A stretch of DNA of 64,000 bases from Nonomuraea sp. SYSU D8015. Lineage in GTDB: Bacteria > Actinomycetota > Actinomycetes > Streptosporangiales > Streptosporangiaceae. The notes beneath the pieces are model-generated. The model did no database searches, was not told the origin of the DNA, and saw only the letters and a program-made list of their open reading frames with translations. The DNA is taken from the NCBI RefSeq assembly GCF_008065375.1, contig NZ_VJYI01000009.1, positions 62,001-126,000 on the forward strand, in the 5' to 3' direction. This document shows, in pieces, positions 21,429 through 28,950 of the stretch (positions within the stretch are counted from its first letter, which is position 1; every line of letters starts with the position of its first letter). Both the position numbers and the translations under genes were made by a program.

Positions 21429-22853
21429 ATGGCACTGGCCCAGCGGCTCATGCGCACCAAGCCCACCGAGCGGCTCGTGGCCGAGGGCGGGCACGGCGAG
21501 GGCGGCGAGCTGCGGCGCACGATGTCGCTGTGGCAGCTGACGCTCTTCAGCGTGGGCGCCACGCTCGGCACCGGCATCTTCGTCATCCTCGGGCAGGCGG
21601 TGCCCAAGGCGGGCCCGGCGGTGGTGCTGTCGTTCGTGCTGGCGGCGATCACGGCGCTGTTCTCGGCCCTGTCGTACGCGGAGCTGGCCGGGACGATCCC
21701 GGTGTCCGGCTCGTCGTACTCCTACACGTACGCGACGCTGGGCGAGCTGGTGGCCTGGGTCTGCGGCTGGTGCCTCATGCTGGAGTACGCCGTGTCCGTG
21801 GCCGCCGTGGCCGTGGGCTGGGGCGAATACCTCAACGCGTTCCTGCGGTCGCTGTTCGGCGTCACGCTCCCGGCCGCGATCACCCGCTCCCCCGGTCAGG
21901 ACGGCGGCGTGGTCAACGTCACCGCGATCGTCATCGTGCTGCTGGCCACCTGGCTGCTGCTGTACGGGGCCTCCGAGAGCGCCACGGCCAACGCCGTGTT
22001 CGTACTGATCAAGGTCGCGGTGCTGCTGTTCTTCTGCGCGGTGGCGTTCACCGCCTTCCGGTCGGGCAACCTGGCGCCGTTAGCGCCCATGGGGGTGGCC
22101 GGGATCACGGCGGCGGCCTCGCAGGTGTTCTTCTCCTACATCGGCTTCGACGCGGCCTCCACCGCCGGCGAGGAGGCCAGGAACCCCAGGCGCGACCTGC
22201 CCCTGGCGATCATCCTGTCGCTGGCCATCGTGACCGGCGTCTACGTGCTGGTGGCGGTGGCCGCCGTGGGCGCGATGCCGTGGACGGAGTTCGACCCCCT
22301 GAGCACCGAGGCGAGCCTGTCGTACATCGCCGACCTGGCCGCCGGCGCGACGTGGCCCGGGCTGATCGTGTCGTTCGGCGCGGTCATCGCCATCGCCAGC
22401 GTGGTCCTTACCGTCATCTACGGGCAGACCCGCATCCTGTTCGCGATGTCGCGCGACGGGCTCATCCCGCGTGTCTTCCAGCGGGTCGACCCGCGCCGTC
22501 AGGTCCCCGTCGCCAACACGCTCATCGTCGCCCTGTTCATCTCGGTGCTGGCCGGGCTGGTGCCGCTGGGTCAGCTGGCCGAGGCGACGAGCATCGGCAC
22601 GCTGTTCGCCTTCGCCCTCGTGAACGTCGGCGTGCTCGTCCTGCGCTACCGCCGCCCGGACCTGCCGCGCAGCTTCCGCGTGCCGCTCTTCCCCGCCACG
22701 CCGGTGCTGGGCGCGGTGTTCTGCGTCCTGGTGATGGCGGGACTGGCCGGGGTCACCTGGCTGGCGTTCGCGCTGTGGATGCTCGCGGGCCTTGTCTGCT
22801 ACTTACTGTACGGCTACGGCCATTCCCGGCTGAATGCCGAGGTGGGCGGATGA
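21429..22853 (+). CDS. APC-family amino acid permease
   Basis: An integral membrane transporter of 474 residues with about 12-14 predicted helices. The first helix carries the APC hallmark GATLGTGIFVILG, and FFSYIGFDAASTAGEEARNPRRDLP marks the cationic amino acid transporter (CAT) subgroup. Given arcA and arcC immediately upstream, arginine uptake or arginine/ornithine exchange is likely, but the substrate is inferred from context. Two Leu codons are TTA (22080-22082 and 22803-22805), which in Streptomyces would need the bldA tRNA. The stop overlaps the usp start (ATGA). Confidence 0.9.
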   Translation: MALAQRLMRTKPTERLVAEGGHGEGGELRRTMSLWQLTLFSVGATLGTGIFVILGQAVPKAGPAVVLSFVLAAITALFSALSYAELAGTIPVSGSSYSYTYATLGELVAWVCGWCLMLEYAVSVAAVAVGWGEYLNAFLRSLFGVTLPAAITRSPGQDGGVVNVTAIVIVLLATWLLLYGASESATANAVFVLIKVAVLLFFCAVAFTAFRSGNLAPLAPMGVAGITAAASQVFFSYIGFDAASTAGEEARNPRRDLPLAIILSLAIVTGVYVLVAVAAVGAMPWTEFDPLSTEASLSYIADLAAGATWPGLIVSFGAVIAIASVVLTVIYGQTRILFAMSRDGLIPRVFQRVDPRRQVPVANTLIVALFISVLAGLVPLGQLAEATSIGTLFAFALVNVGVLVLRYRRPDLPRSFRVPLFPATPVLGAVFCVLVMAGLAGVTWLAFALWMLAGLVCYLLYGYGHSRLNAEVGG

Positions 22854-23716
22854 AACTCGACAACCTGCTGGCCGGCTACGCCCCCGGCTCGCGCGGCCGG
22901 GACGGGCTGGCGCTGGCCCTGCTGCTGCGGCGGCAGGCCCACGCGAGCCTGACGGTGGCGACCGTGCGGCCGCCCGCCTGGTCGCCGCCCGGGCCCGCCA
23001 GGGCCGAGGAGCGGGCGTGGCGCGCCTACCTCGCCGAGCAGGCCGCCGCGACCATCGCCCAGGCCCGCGAGCTGGCGGGCGAGGACGCCGAGTACGTCGT
23101 CCACACCAGCAGGCACAGCGGGCGGGGGCTGGTGGAGCTGGCGCGCCGGCGTGCCGCCGACGTCGTCGTGATCGGCTCGGGACCGCGCGGCGCCCGGGGC
23201 CGCATCGCGGTCGGCAGCACCGCAGACCAGCTCCTGCACTCCTCCTCCGTCCCGGTCCTGCTCGCCCCGCGTGGCTACGGCGACCGGCCGCCGGCCGCCC
23301 TCGACCGCCTCACCCTCGCCTACCGGCGCGGCCCCGGCTGCGACGCCGCCGTCAAGGACGCCGCCCGGGCCGCCGTGGCGCTCGACGTCCCCCTGCGGCT
23401 GGTCACGCTGGTGGTCAGCAGCGGCCGGCGGGCCAAGGCCGAGGAGGAGATGCTCGCCCGCCTGCGCGAGCAGGCCGCCGCCGACCTGCGCTCGGCGGCG
23501 CGGGGCGAGTCGCGGCGGGTGCGCGCGGAGGTCGAGGTGCTGGAGGGCCGCGATGTCGCCCAGGCGCTCGGCGCGACCTCGTGGCTCCTCGGCGAGATGA
23601 TCATATGCGCTTCGAGCGACACCGGGCCACTCAGACGGGTCTTTCTCGGGGACACTTCGCTCAAAATTGTTCGCGCCTCGACATGCCCTGTCATGATTCT
23701 CACCCGCAGACCCTGA
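22850..23716 (+). CDS. Tandem universal stress protein (UspA family)
   Basis: 288 residues with two Usp domains. The first ends in the ATP-binding-type sequence VVIGSGPRGARGRIAVGSTADQLLHSSSVPVLL (G2xG9xG(S/T) pattern, residues about 106-138). The second starts near LTLAYRRGPGCDAAVKDAARAA and ends STCPVMILTRRP, with a weaker motif (SSDTGPLRRVFLGDTSLKIV). The ATG overlaps the permease stop, so it belongs to the arc operon. Usp proteins often accompany dormancy or low-oxygen genes in actinobacteria, which would suit an ATP-yielding arginine pathway (inference). Confidence 0.85.
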   Translation: MKLDNLLAGYAPGSRGRDGLALALLLRRQAHASLTVATVRPPAWSPPGPARAEERAWRAYLAEQAAATIAQARELAGEDAEYVVHTSRHSGRGLVELARRRAADVVVIGSGPRGARGRIAVGSTADQLLHSSSVPVLLAPRGYGDRPPAALDRLTLAYRRGPGCDAAVKDAARAAVALDVPLRLVTLVVSSGRRAKAEEEMLARLREQAAADLRSAARGESRRVRAEVEVLEGRDVAQALGATSWLLGEMIICASSDTGPLRRVFLGDTSLKIVRASTCPVMILTRRP

Positions 23717-24017
23717 CGGTCGGGCTAAAATCGGCAAACTGTGACGAAGTAGTGTTACGTCTGGGACAAGTGGGGCGTTTGTGCCGTTCCCTACCGGACC
23801 GGATTCGGCATCTTTTTTCCAATCAGCTTGACCTTAGGCGTCCACCCCTTTACCGTCACGGTGCGTAACCACACCTCGTGGCGTTCTGGGGTAAACCCAG
23901 GGCCACGGCTACCGATGGTGCCGAGCCTGGCACCAGACCCCCCGGTGGCCCGGTCATATGCCACGAGGGAGCACAATCTACTGAGAGCGATAACACGAGA
24001 GCCGGGGGGCCGACACG
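23717..24017. other. Intergenic region upstream of bldD
   Basis: No gene. It contains a promoter-like TTGACC-17-TACCGT pair and a long leader of about 150 nt before bldD. BldD is known to bind its own promoter in Streptomyces; I could not define a convincing BldD box by eye. Confidence 0.5.
23828..23856 (+). promoter_or_regulatory. Putative bldD promoter
   Basis: TTGACC (23828-23833) and TACCGT (23851-23856) with a 17-bp spacer, about 160 nt upstream of the bldD ATG. Confidence 0.5.
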
Positions 24018-24512
24018 ATGCCGTCTGAGTACGCAAAGTCGCTGGGTGCACGACTTCGCGCCATCCGCACCCAGCAGGGCCTGTCCCTGCATGGAGTCGA
24101 GGAGAAGTCGCGTGGCCGCTGGAAAGCCGTGGTCGTGGGCTCCTATGAGCGTGGCGACCGAGCGGTCACGGTGCAGAAGCTTGCCGAGCTTGCCGACTTC
24201 TACGGGGTCCCCGTGTCCGAGCTGCTGCCGGGCGGCGCCGCGCCCAGCCCGCTCGGCCCGACGCCCAAGCTTGTGATCGACCTGGAGAGGCTCGCGACGC
24301 TGCCGAAGGAGAAGGCGGGAGCCCTGGCCCGGTATGCCGCCACGATCCAGAGCCAGCGTGGCGACTACAACGGCAAGGTCCTGTCGATCCGCCAGGAGGA
24401 CCTGCGCTCCCTGGCCGTGATCTACGACAAGTCGCCGAGTGAGCTGACCGAGGAGCTCATCAGCTGGGGCGTTCTGGACGCCGAGGCCCGCCGGGCCGTC
24501 GAGTCCTTCTGA
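24018..24512 (+). CDS. bldD: Developmental regulator BldD
   Basis: Master repressor of development in sporulating actinomycetes; its dimer forms when tetrameric c-di-GMP binds the C-terminal domain. The N-terminal HTH (SLGARLRAIRTQQGLSLHGVEEKSRGRWKAVVVGSYERG) is nearly identical to the Streptomyces protein. The c-di-GMP signature RxD-x8-RxxD is intact as R114-G-D116 and R125-Q-E-D128; Streptomyces has D at 127. The length is 164 residues. In Streptomyces bldD lies next to pyrR; here the arc cluster lies between. Confidence 0.96.
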   Translation: MPSEYAKSLGARLRAIRTQQGLSLHGVEEKSRGRWKAVVVGSYERGDRAVTVQKLAELADFYGVPVSELLPGGAAPSPLGPTPKLVIDLERLATLPKEKAGALARYAATIQSQRGDYNGKVLSIRQEDLRSLAVIYDKSPSELTEELISWGVLDAEARRAVESF

Positions 24513-24530
24513 CCCCGGCCTTTTGATCGC

Positions 24531-24560
24531 AAGGAGCCCGCACGCGCCTGCGGGCTCCTT
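24531..24560 (+). terminator. Hairpin terminator of bldD
   Basis: A perfect 12-bp stem AAGGAGCCCGCA / TGCGGGCTCCTT with a 6-nt loop, 18 nt past the bldD stop. Confidence 0.85.
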
Positions 24561-24735
24561 CGCCATGTCTGGGAGCCCTCCCGCGCGCCCGGGACGCCTT
24601 CACCATGTCCGGGGAGCCCTTCCGCGCGCCTAACGCCCGCCTCTGGGCGCCCAGGGGCCCCGGCCCACGCGCCCCCGGGCAGACCAAGCCGAAGAGCCGT
24701 ACAGGACCGTGCAGGGAGCGGCGCGGCACCTCCAG

Positions 24736-24859
24736 CGGGCAGCGCGTTAGACCGGCGGGCAGCGCGTTACGAACGGTCGGCAGCGCGCCACATCCGGCGG
24801 GCAACGCTTTACGCCGGCGGGCAGCGCAGCACGTCCGGCGGGCAGTGCGCCACGTCCGG
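24736..24859. repeat. 20-22-bp tandem repeat, six units
   Basis: Units of the form CGGGCAGCGCGYYACGNCCGG follow each other (starts at 24736, 24756, 24778, 24798, 24818 and 24839), with a degenerate seventh after them. The copies differ at a few positions. The repeat is non-coding as far as I can see. Confidence 0.8.
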
Positions 24860-25133
24860 CACGCTATGCGACGTGTACTGCCCGGGTTGGCCATGCAGCA
24901 TGTCACGCCGGGCTGGCCGTGTGGCGCGCACGTCCAAGAGCCGCCGCGGTTTCGTGCACCACGCGGCGGTCAGTGCGCACCCGGTGGCCCGAGCGGTCAC
25001 CGCAGGGCCGACAGCCTGTTCGTCACCGACCGGCCTTCCTCGCCGGTCAGCATCCCTCGCCGGCCGGTCCCGGTCCGGGTCGGCGTCGTCGGTCGGCCCC
25101 ACCTCGCCGCCGGGGTCGGCCGTTTGTGCGTGG

Positions 25134-25580
25134 TCAGCCGGCCAGTGGGACGTTGAGCGGCAGCTGGGGCTGGCCCGGGAGGCCGAGGAGCTCCTCCACC
25201 GTGGAGACGAAGGTCTCCGCCTCGGCCAGGATCTCGTCGGCGTCGGCCGCGCTGACCCTGTTGACCATGCCCGCCTCGGCCGCGGCGCGCTTGGCGGCGC
25301 TCGCGGCGAAGTAGGTGGCCCACTCGGCCAGATGGGGCTCGGCCTCGGGCAACAGCTCCCATGCGCTGCGCAGCCTGCGCCTGCGGCCCTCCGTGGGACG
25401 GGAACGGGCGGCCAGGATCGCCGCCGCCGCTCGAAGGGCTGCCAGGTGGGCGGCCACATATCGGGATGCCGGGGTGCGAGCGGTGGTCGCCTCCGCCAGA
25501 CAGGAACGTGAATCGGTCAAATGTGCCCGAACCGCAGGCGACAGCCGGGGCCCGGGCGTGTCTCTAGGCCGTGGTGCCAT
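25134..25580 (-). CDS. SAV_6107 family HEPN domain protein
   Basis: A 148-residue helical protein. The core SRYVAAHLAALRAAAAILAARSRP and WATYFAASAAKRAAAEAG matches the actinobacterial SAV_6107-type HEPN family; HEPN folds occur in RNases and toxins, but the function of this family is unknown to me. The start ATG (MAPRPRDTPGP) has an excellent AAGGAGG 8 nt upstream; the frame is open a further 20 codons without a ribosome binding site. About 270 nt upstream is a promoter with two LexA-type boxes, so SOS induction is likely. I recall family members near translesion polymerase genes in other actinobacteria, which would fit. Confidence 0.82.
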   Translation of the reverse strand: MAPRPRDTPGPRLSPAVRAHLTDSRSCLAEATTARTPASRYVAAHLAALRAAAAILAARSRPTEGRRRRLRSAWELLPEAEPHLAEWATYFAASAAKRAAAEAGMVNRVSAADADEILAEAETFVSTVEELLGLPGQPQLPLNVPLAG

Positions 25581-25812
25581 CTTGCGCGCCTCCTTGGAGT
25601 CGTGGGCGGCCGCCGGCGTCTCCGCCGGTGAAGCCAACACTTGCAGACGCCACCGACATTTCCGCCGGGCCGGCCGGACGAGGAGCTTCCCCTCTCCCCG
25701 TCCGGCCAGGACACGCCCGCTCGTCTCCGCCGACGACGAGGACGTGCCCTTCGCCCTCGGAGCCTGGCCGCGAGTGTCGCTTGGGAAAGCGAACGGCCCG
25801 CGACCAGGTCCT

Positions 25813-25844
25813 TGTGACGTTGAGCCGCGAGCCTCACCGTCACA
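25813..25844 (-). promoter_or_regulatory. 5' leader hairpin downstream of the SOS-type promoter
   Basis: In the mRNA sense TGTGACGGTGAG and CTCAACGTCACA can pair over 12 bp with one mismatch around an 8-nt loop. The hairpin begins within a few nucleotides of the predicted transcription start (about 25843), so it would cap the 5' end of the HEPN transcript. Confidence 0.5.
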
Positions 25845-25846
25845 GG

Positions 25847-25902
25847 TCGAACATAATTTCGATCACGCTCTCTGTCAATCGGTTCCACGAACATAGGTTC
25901 GA
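25847..25902 (-). promoter_or_regulatory. LexA-type (SOS) promoter with two boxes
   Basis: Two 16-bp near-palindromes fit the actinobacterial SOS box TCGAAC-N4-GTTCGA: TCGAACCTATGTTCGT (25887-25902) and TCGAAATTATGTTCGA (25847-25862), each 11 of 12 fixed positions, with centres 40 bp apart. On the same strand TTGACA (25873-25878), a 17-bp spacer and TATGTT (25850-25855) make a strong promoter whose -10 lies inside the second box, so bound LexA would block it. It points toward the HEPN gene. Confidence 0.8.
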
Positions 25903-26156
25903 TGACCTTGATCGGAAACGACCGACACACCCTCGGAGGCTCCATATTGCCGGAGCTCCTTGCTGAAGGAACCCCCTTCGGGCTGTTTCATTCCGTTTCA
26001 CGGCCACCACCCACCGTGCCGGGCCCCAGGCGCCGCGGTCACGGGCGAATGAGCGCGACCGGGCCCGGAGCCGTGCGGGAGCGGGCGGACGCCGCAGCGG
26101 AGCCGGTGGGCCGCGCGGACCATGGTCGCAGCGGAGCCGGGGCCCAGGACGCAAAG

Positions 26157-26189
26157 GCCGTCGCCGCAGGGTCGGGTTGCGGCGACGGC
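26157..26189 (-). terminator. Hairpin terminator of the P450-ferredoxin transcript
   Basis: A 12-bp perfect stem GCCGTCGCCGCA / TGCGGCGACGGC with a 9-nt loop, followed in the minus-strand sense by CTTT, 29 nt past the ferredoxin stop. Confidence 0.8.
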
Positions 26190-26217
26190 GGGTGGTTCAG
26201 ACGGCCGAAGGTGACGG

Positions 26218-26412
26218 TCAGGAGGCGGAGATGGCCCCCGAGGGGCACAGGGTCACGGCACGGCGGACGGAGTCCTCCAGCTCCTCCGGCACCTCACCCT
26301 GCAGCAAAAGCACCACCGTGCCCTCGTCCTCACTCTGATCGAACACCTGCGGCACCGTCAGCGCGCACATGCCCGCCCCGATGCACACCGTCGTGTCTGC
26401 CTTGATTTCCAT
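26218..26412 (-). CDS. Small ferredoxin ([3Fe-4S] type), P450 partner
   Basis: A 64-residue electron carrier of the kind found beside actinobacterial P450s. The cluster ligands are Cys10, Cys16 (CIGAGMC) and Cys56 (CPSGAI), with the fourth Cys of a [4Fe-4S] site missing, giving the C-x5-C-xn-CP pattern of [3Fe-4S] proteins. The very acidic middle (QSEDEG, EVPEELED) suits docking to a basic P450 face. It starts 6 nt after the P450 stop, so it is co-transcribed and probably reduces that P450. Confidence 0.93.
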   Translation of the reverse strand: MEIKADTTVCIGAGMCALTVPQVFDQSEDEGTVVLLLQGEVPEELEDSVRRAVTLCPSGAISAS

Positions 26413-26418
26413 GGTGAC

Positions 26419-27609
26419 CTACCAAGTGACTGGGAGGCTGTGCACTCCATAGATGCTCATGTCCGAGCGCATCGGCACCTCCTCGGGTGTTACGGCCAAG
26501 CGTAGGCCAGGGAAGCGCCGCAGCAGCGCAGGGTAGGCGATGCGCATTTCGATGCGGGCGAGCTGCTGTCCGAGGCACTGGTGGATGCCGTGGCCGAAGG
26601 TCATGTGACCGGTCGCCGGACGGGTGACGTCGAGCGTGTCGCCCTCGGGGAAGCGCGACGGGTCACGGTTGACGGCGGGCAGGTGCACGCCGACCATCTC
26701 GCCCGCCTTGATCAGGTTGCCCTCGATCTCGACGTCCTCCAGGGCGACCCGGAACGGGCCGAGGTGGATGATCGTGAGGTAGCGCAGCAACTCCTCGACG
26801 CCGTTGTCGACCACCGCGGGGTCGTCCCGCAGGGCCGCGAGCTGGCCGGGGTTCGTCAGCAGCGCGTACGTCCCGAGCCCCAGCATGTTGGCGGTCGTCT
26901 CGTGCCCCGCGATCAGCAGCAGGAACCCGACTCCCGTGAGCTCCTCGTCGTTGAGCTCGCCGCCCTCGATGAGGCCGCTGAGCAGGTCGTCGTGCGGCTC
27001 CTTGCGCTTGCGCTGGATCAGCTCGTGCAGGTACGCCATGGTGCGGCCCAGCGCCGCCACGGCGTCATCGGCCTTGGTCTCGAGGTTGACCAGGACCCTG
27101 GCGTCCTCCTGGAAGCGCGCGCGGTCCTCGTACGGGACCCCGAGCAGCTCGCAGATGACCAGCGACGGGATCGGCAGCGCGAACGCCTGCACCAGGTCCA
27201 CGGGCCCGCCCGCGGCCTCCATGACGTCCAGGCATGCGTCGGTGATCTCCGCGATCCTCGGCTCGAGCATCTTCATCCTGCGCACGGTGAACTGCCCGGT
27301 GAGCAGCTTGCGGTAGCGCGTGTGCTCGGGCGGGTCGGTGCGCAGGAAGAACCCCGGCGGCACCCGGAATTCCCCCTTCTTCAGGAGGTCCGCTCTCGAG
27401 GCGATCGGCGGATGCATGTCGTCCGGCCGGTTGCTGAAGCGCGGGTCCGCCAGGACGGCGCGGGCCGCCGCATAGCCGGTGACCAGCCAGCCCAGGTGGC
27501 CGTCGGCGTACGTCATGCGGTGCATCGACCCTTGCCGCCCCAGCTCGATGATCTCGTCGGGCGGGTCCAGCGGGCGCTGCCGGGCGATGGGAAGAGTCAG
27601 ATCGGTCAT
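26419..27609 (-). CDS. Cytochrome P450
   Basis: A soluble 396-residue class I bacterial P450 monooxygenase. The heme-binding loop is FGHGIHQCLGQQLAR (Cys about 345), the I-helix oxygen-activation motif GHETTAN, and the K-helix ExxR is EELLR. HTRYRKLLTGQFTVRRM is the usual C-helix. The start ATG (MTDLTLPIARQ) has AAAGGAG 7 nt upstream. The adjacent ferredoxin is its likely electron donor; the flavoprotein at 37160-38335 could be the reductase. A divergent TetR gene is the likely regulator. The substrate cannot be read from the sequence, and no biosynthetic cluster surrounds it. Confidence 0.95.
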   Translation of the reverse strand: MTDLTLPIARQRPLDPPDEIIELGRQGSMHRMTYADGHLGWLVTGYAAARAVLADPRFSNRPDDMHPPIASRADLLKKGEFRVPPGFFLRTDPPEHTRYRKLLTGQFTVRRMKMLEPRIAEITDACLDVMEAAGGPVDLVQAFALPIPSLVICELLGVPYEDRARFQEDARVLVNLETKADDAVAALGRTMAYLHELIQRKRKEPHDDLLSGLIEGGELNDEELTGVGFLLLIAGHETTANMLGLGTYALLTNPGQLAALRDDPAVVDNGVEELLRYLTIIHLGPFRVALEDVEIEGNLIKAGEMVGVHLPAVNRDPSRFPEGDTLDVTRPATGHMTFGHGIHQCLGQQLARIEMRIAYPALLRRFPGLRLAVTPEEVPMRSDMSIYGVHSLPVTW

Positions 27610-27706
27610 GCCGTGGCTCCTTTCCGGGTCCATGCCTCCAGAAAACCTCAATTGATGCAAATTTTCAATGCATGTAAAACCTTAGGCTGTGCAGTATAGT
27701 TCGCGC
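27610..27706. promoter_or_regulatory. Divergent P450/TetR promoter region
   Basis: An AT-rich island around 27645-27700. For the TetR gene, TATAGT (27693-27698) lies 8 nt before the ATG, implying a leaderless mRNA. On the minus strand TTTACA begins a possible P450 promoter. The motif TGATGCA..TGCATGT around 27653-27675 is a partial palindrome and could be the TetR operator. Confidence 0.5.
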
Positions 27707-28360
27707 ATGGCAGGACTGCGGGAGCGCAAGAAACAGCGCACGCGCCGGGCGCTGATCGAGGCGGCGCTCCGGCTGTTCGAGGAGAAGGGCTATGCCGAGA
27801 CCACGCTCGCGGAGATCGCGGCCGAGGCCGACGTGTCGACGCGGACGTTCTTCAGCTACTTCACGAGCAAGGAGGACCTGGTCTTCTACGACGGCCAGGA
27901 GCGGCTGGAGAAGGCCCTGGCGCTGCTGGCCACCAGGAGGCCCGGCGAGCCGCCCTCCGCGCTGCTGGTCAGGCTCATCGACGCGAGCTTCGACTGGGCC
28001 GCCCAGGACGGAGCGCTGACGTTCGAGGAGACGGAGCTGCGCACGCGGCTCGTCATGACCGAGCCGGCCCTGCAGGCGCGGGCGCTGCTGCTGCTGTTCG
28101 ACTCCCAGATCAAGCTGGCACACGCGTTGCACGACGCCTTCCCCGAGGAGATCGACCTGGTCGAGGCGGCGACGGCGGTGGGCGCGCTGTTCGGCTCGGT
28201 CAAGCTGGCCGTGGTGGCGAATCTGGAGCACGACCGGTCGATCGAGCAGATCTGGGAGACCGCTCGCCGCGCGGCCGAGCTCACCCTGGCCGGGCTGCGG
28301 TCGATCGACGAGAAGGCCGCTTCCCGGGTGCGTGCCGACCGGCCCGGGATGGCAAGCTGA
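27707..28360 (+). CDS. TetR-family transcriptional regulator
   Basis: 217 residues with a clear N-terminal HTH: RERKKQRTRRALIEAALRLFEEKGYAETTLAEIAAEADVSTRTFFSYFTSKEDLVFYD (residues about 4-60). The C-terminal ligand domain is helical and hydrophobic. The ATG at 27707 is favoured; a GTG 18 nt upstream lies inside the -10. It is transcribed divergently from the P450-ferredoxin pair, so it probably represses them until a ligand (perhaps the P450 substrate) is bound. Confidence 0.9.
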   Translation: MAGLRERKKQRTRRALIEAALRLFEEKGYAETTLAEIAAEADVSTRTFFSYFTSKEDLVFYDGQERLEKALALLATRRPGEPPSALLVRLIDASFDWAAQDGALTFEETELRTRLVMTEPALQARALLLLFDSQIKLAHALHDAFPEEIDLVEAATAVGALFGSVKLAVVANLEHDRSIEQIWETARRAAELTLAGLRSIDEKAASRVRADRPGMAS

Positions 28361-28393
28361 ATCCTCGAAGCCCGCGAGCGGAGAGGAGTGCGG

Positions 28394-28915
28394 ATGGCCC
28401 GAGTCGGTCTCGTCCTGCTGGCACTGGGGCCGATCCTGGCGGCCGCGTACGCCGGCGTCAATCGCCTGGCCATCCAGGAGGGGGCGAAGGCGCAGGTCAA
28501 CGGGCCCGAATGGGAGGGCGGCCGGGTCGGCGCGGACGGGCTGACATCGCTCGGGGCGGAGGCTTGGCAGCTGGTCTGGTGGACCGCGCTGCTGGTGAGC
28601 GTGGTGGCGCTCGCGTACGTGGCCATCGGGGTGCTCCTGCGGCGGCCCGGCCGGGGGCGTACGTTCCTGCTCGTCCTGTCGGGCTTCCTGATCCTGCCGT
28701 ACGCCTTGGGCTTCTTGATCGCCTTCATCGATCCGGTTCGCCTGCTCGCCGGGCTCCGCGACGCCGGCGACTTCGTGGACGGCCTGCCGCCCTGGCAGGA
28801 GGCCACACCCTTCCTCCTGCTGACCGGCGGCCTGGTGCAGGCGGTCGGCATGGTGCTGGTGAACCGGCGGCCGGCCGAACGGCCCAAGGAGAAGAACACG
28901 CCCGCCACCCCGTGA
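28394..28915 (+). CDS. Hypothetical membrane protein
   Basis: About 173 residues with four probable membrane segments: near the N-terminus (VGLVLLALGPILAAAYAGV), LVWWTALLVSVVALAYVAIGVLL, TFLLVLSGFLILPYALGFLIAFI and FLLLTGGLVQAVGMVLV. The C-terminus is basic and cytosolic. GAGGAG lies 5 nt before the ATG; a GTG 6 nt further upstream is too close to it. It follows the TetR gene by 33 nt. The family is not recognised. Confidence 0.7.
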   Translation: MARVGLVLLALGPILAAAYAGVNRLAIQEGAKAQVNGPEWEGGRVGADGLTSLGAEAWQLVWWTALLVSVVALAYVAIGVLLRRPGRGRTFLLVLSGFLILPYALGFLIAFIDPVRLLAGLRDAGDFVDGLPPWQEATPFLLLTGGLVQAVGMVLVNRRPAERPKEKNTPATP

Positions 28916-28950
28916 CGCCCTGAAGGCCGCGGAGCGGGCCCGGGCACCGG

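Larger units (their letters stand above)
24513..25133. other. Intergenic region between bldD and the HEPN gene
   Basis: Convergent gene ends. It holds the bldD terminator, a 28-bp imperfect direct repeat (24562-24590 and 24602-24630, both around GGGAGCCC..CCGCGCGCC), and a six-unit tandem repeat. Open frames here look like chance frames of repetitive GC-rich DNA. Confidence 0.6.
25581..26217. other. Intergenic region between the HEPN gene and the ferredoxin gene
   Basis: Contains the SOS-type promoter, its leader of about 260 nt, and the ferredoxin terminator. A short frame in the leader (MSVASASVGFTGG, start near 25662, about 31 codons, overlapping the HEPN start) is open but has no support. 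Nothing else was recognised. Confidence 0.5.

Noticed and set aside
21422..23716. Fusion of the permease and Usp into one 764-residue protein
   Set aside because: The first two-thirds of that frame is an out-of-frame reading of the permease gene; the Usp gene starts at the ATGA overlap.
24736..24859. CRISPR array
   Set aside because: Repeat units are contiguous with no spacers and no cas genes are nearby.
24605..25156. Plus-strand frame of 183 codons between bldD and the HEPN gene
   Set aside because: Consists largely of translated tandem repeats and lies past the bldD terminator without a ribosome binding site.
25517..25945. Frame of 142 codons across the SOS-type promoter and leader
   Set aside because: Arg-rich with runs of Arg codons; it starts upstream of the predicted promoter, so it would not be on the transcript.
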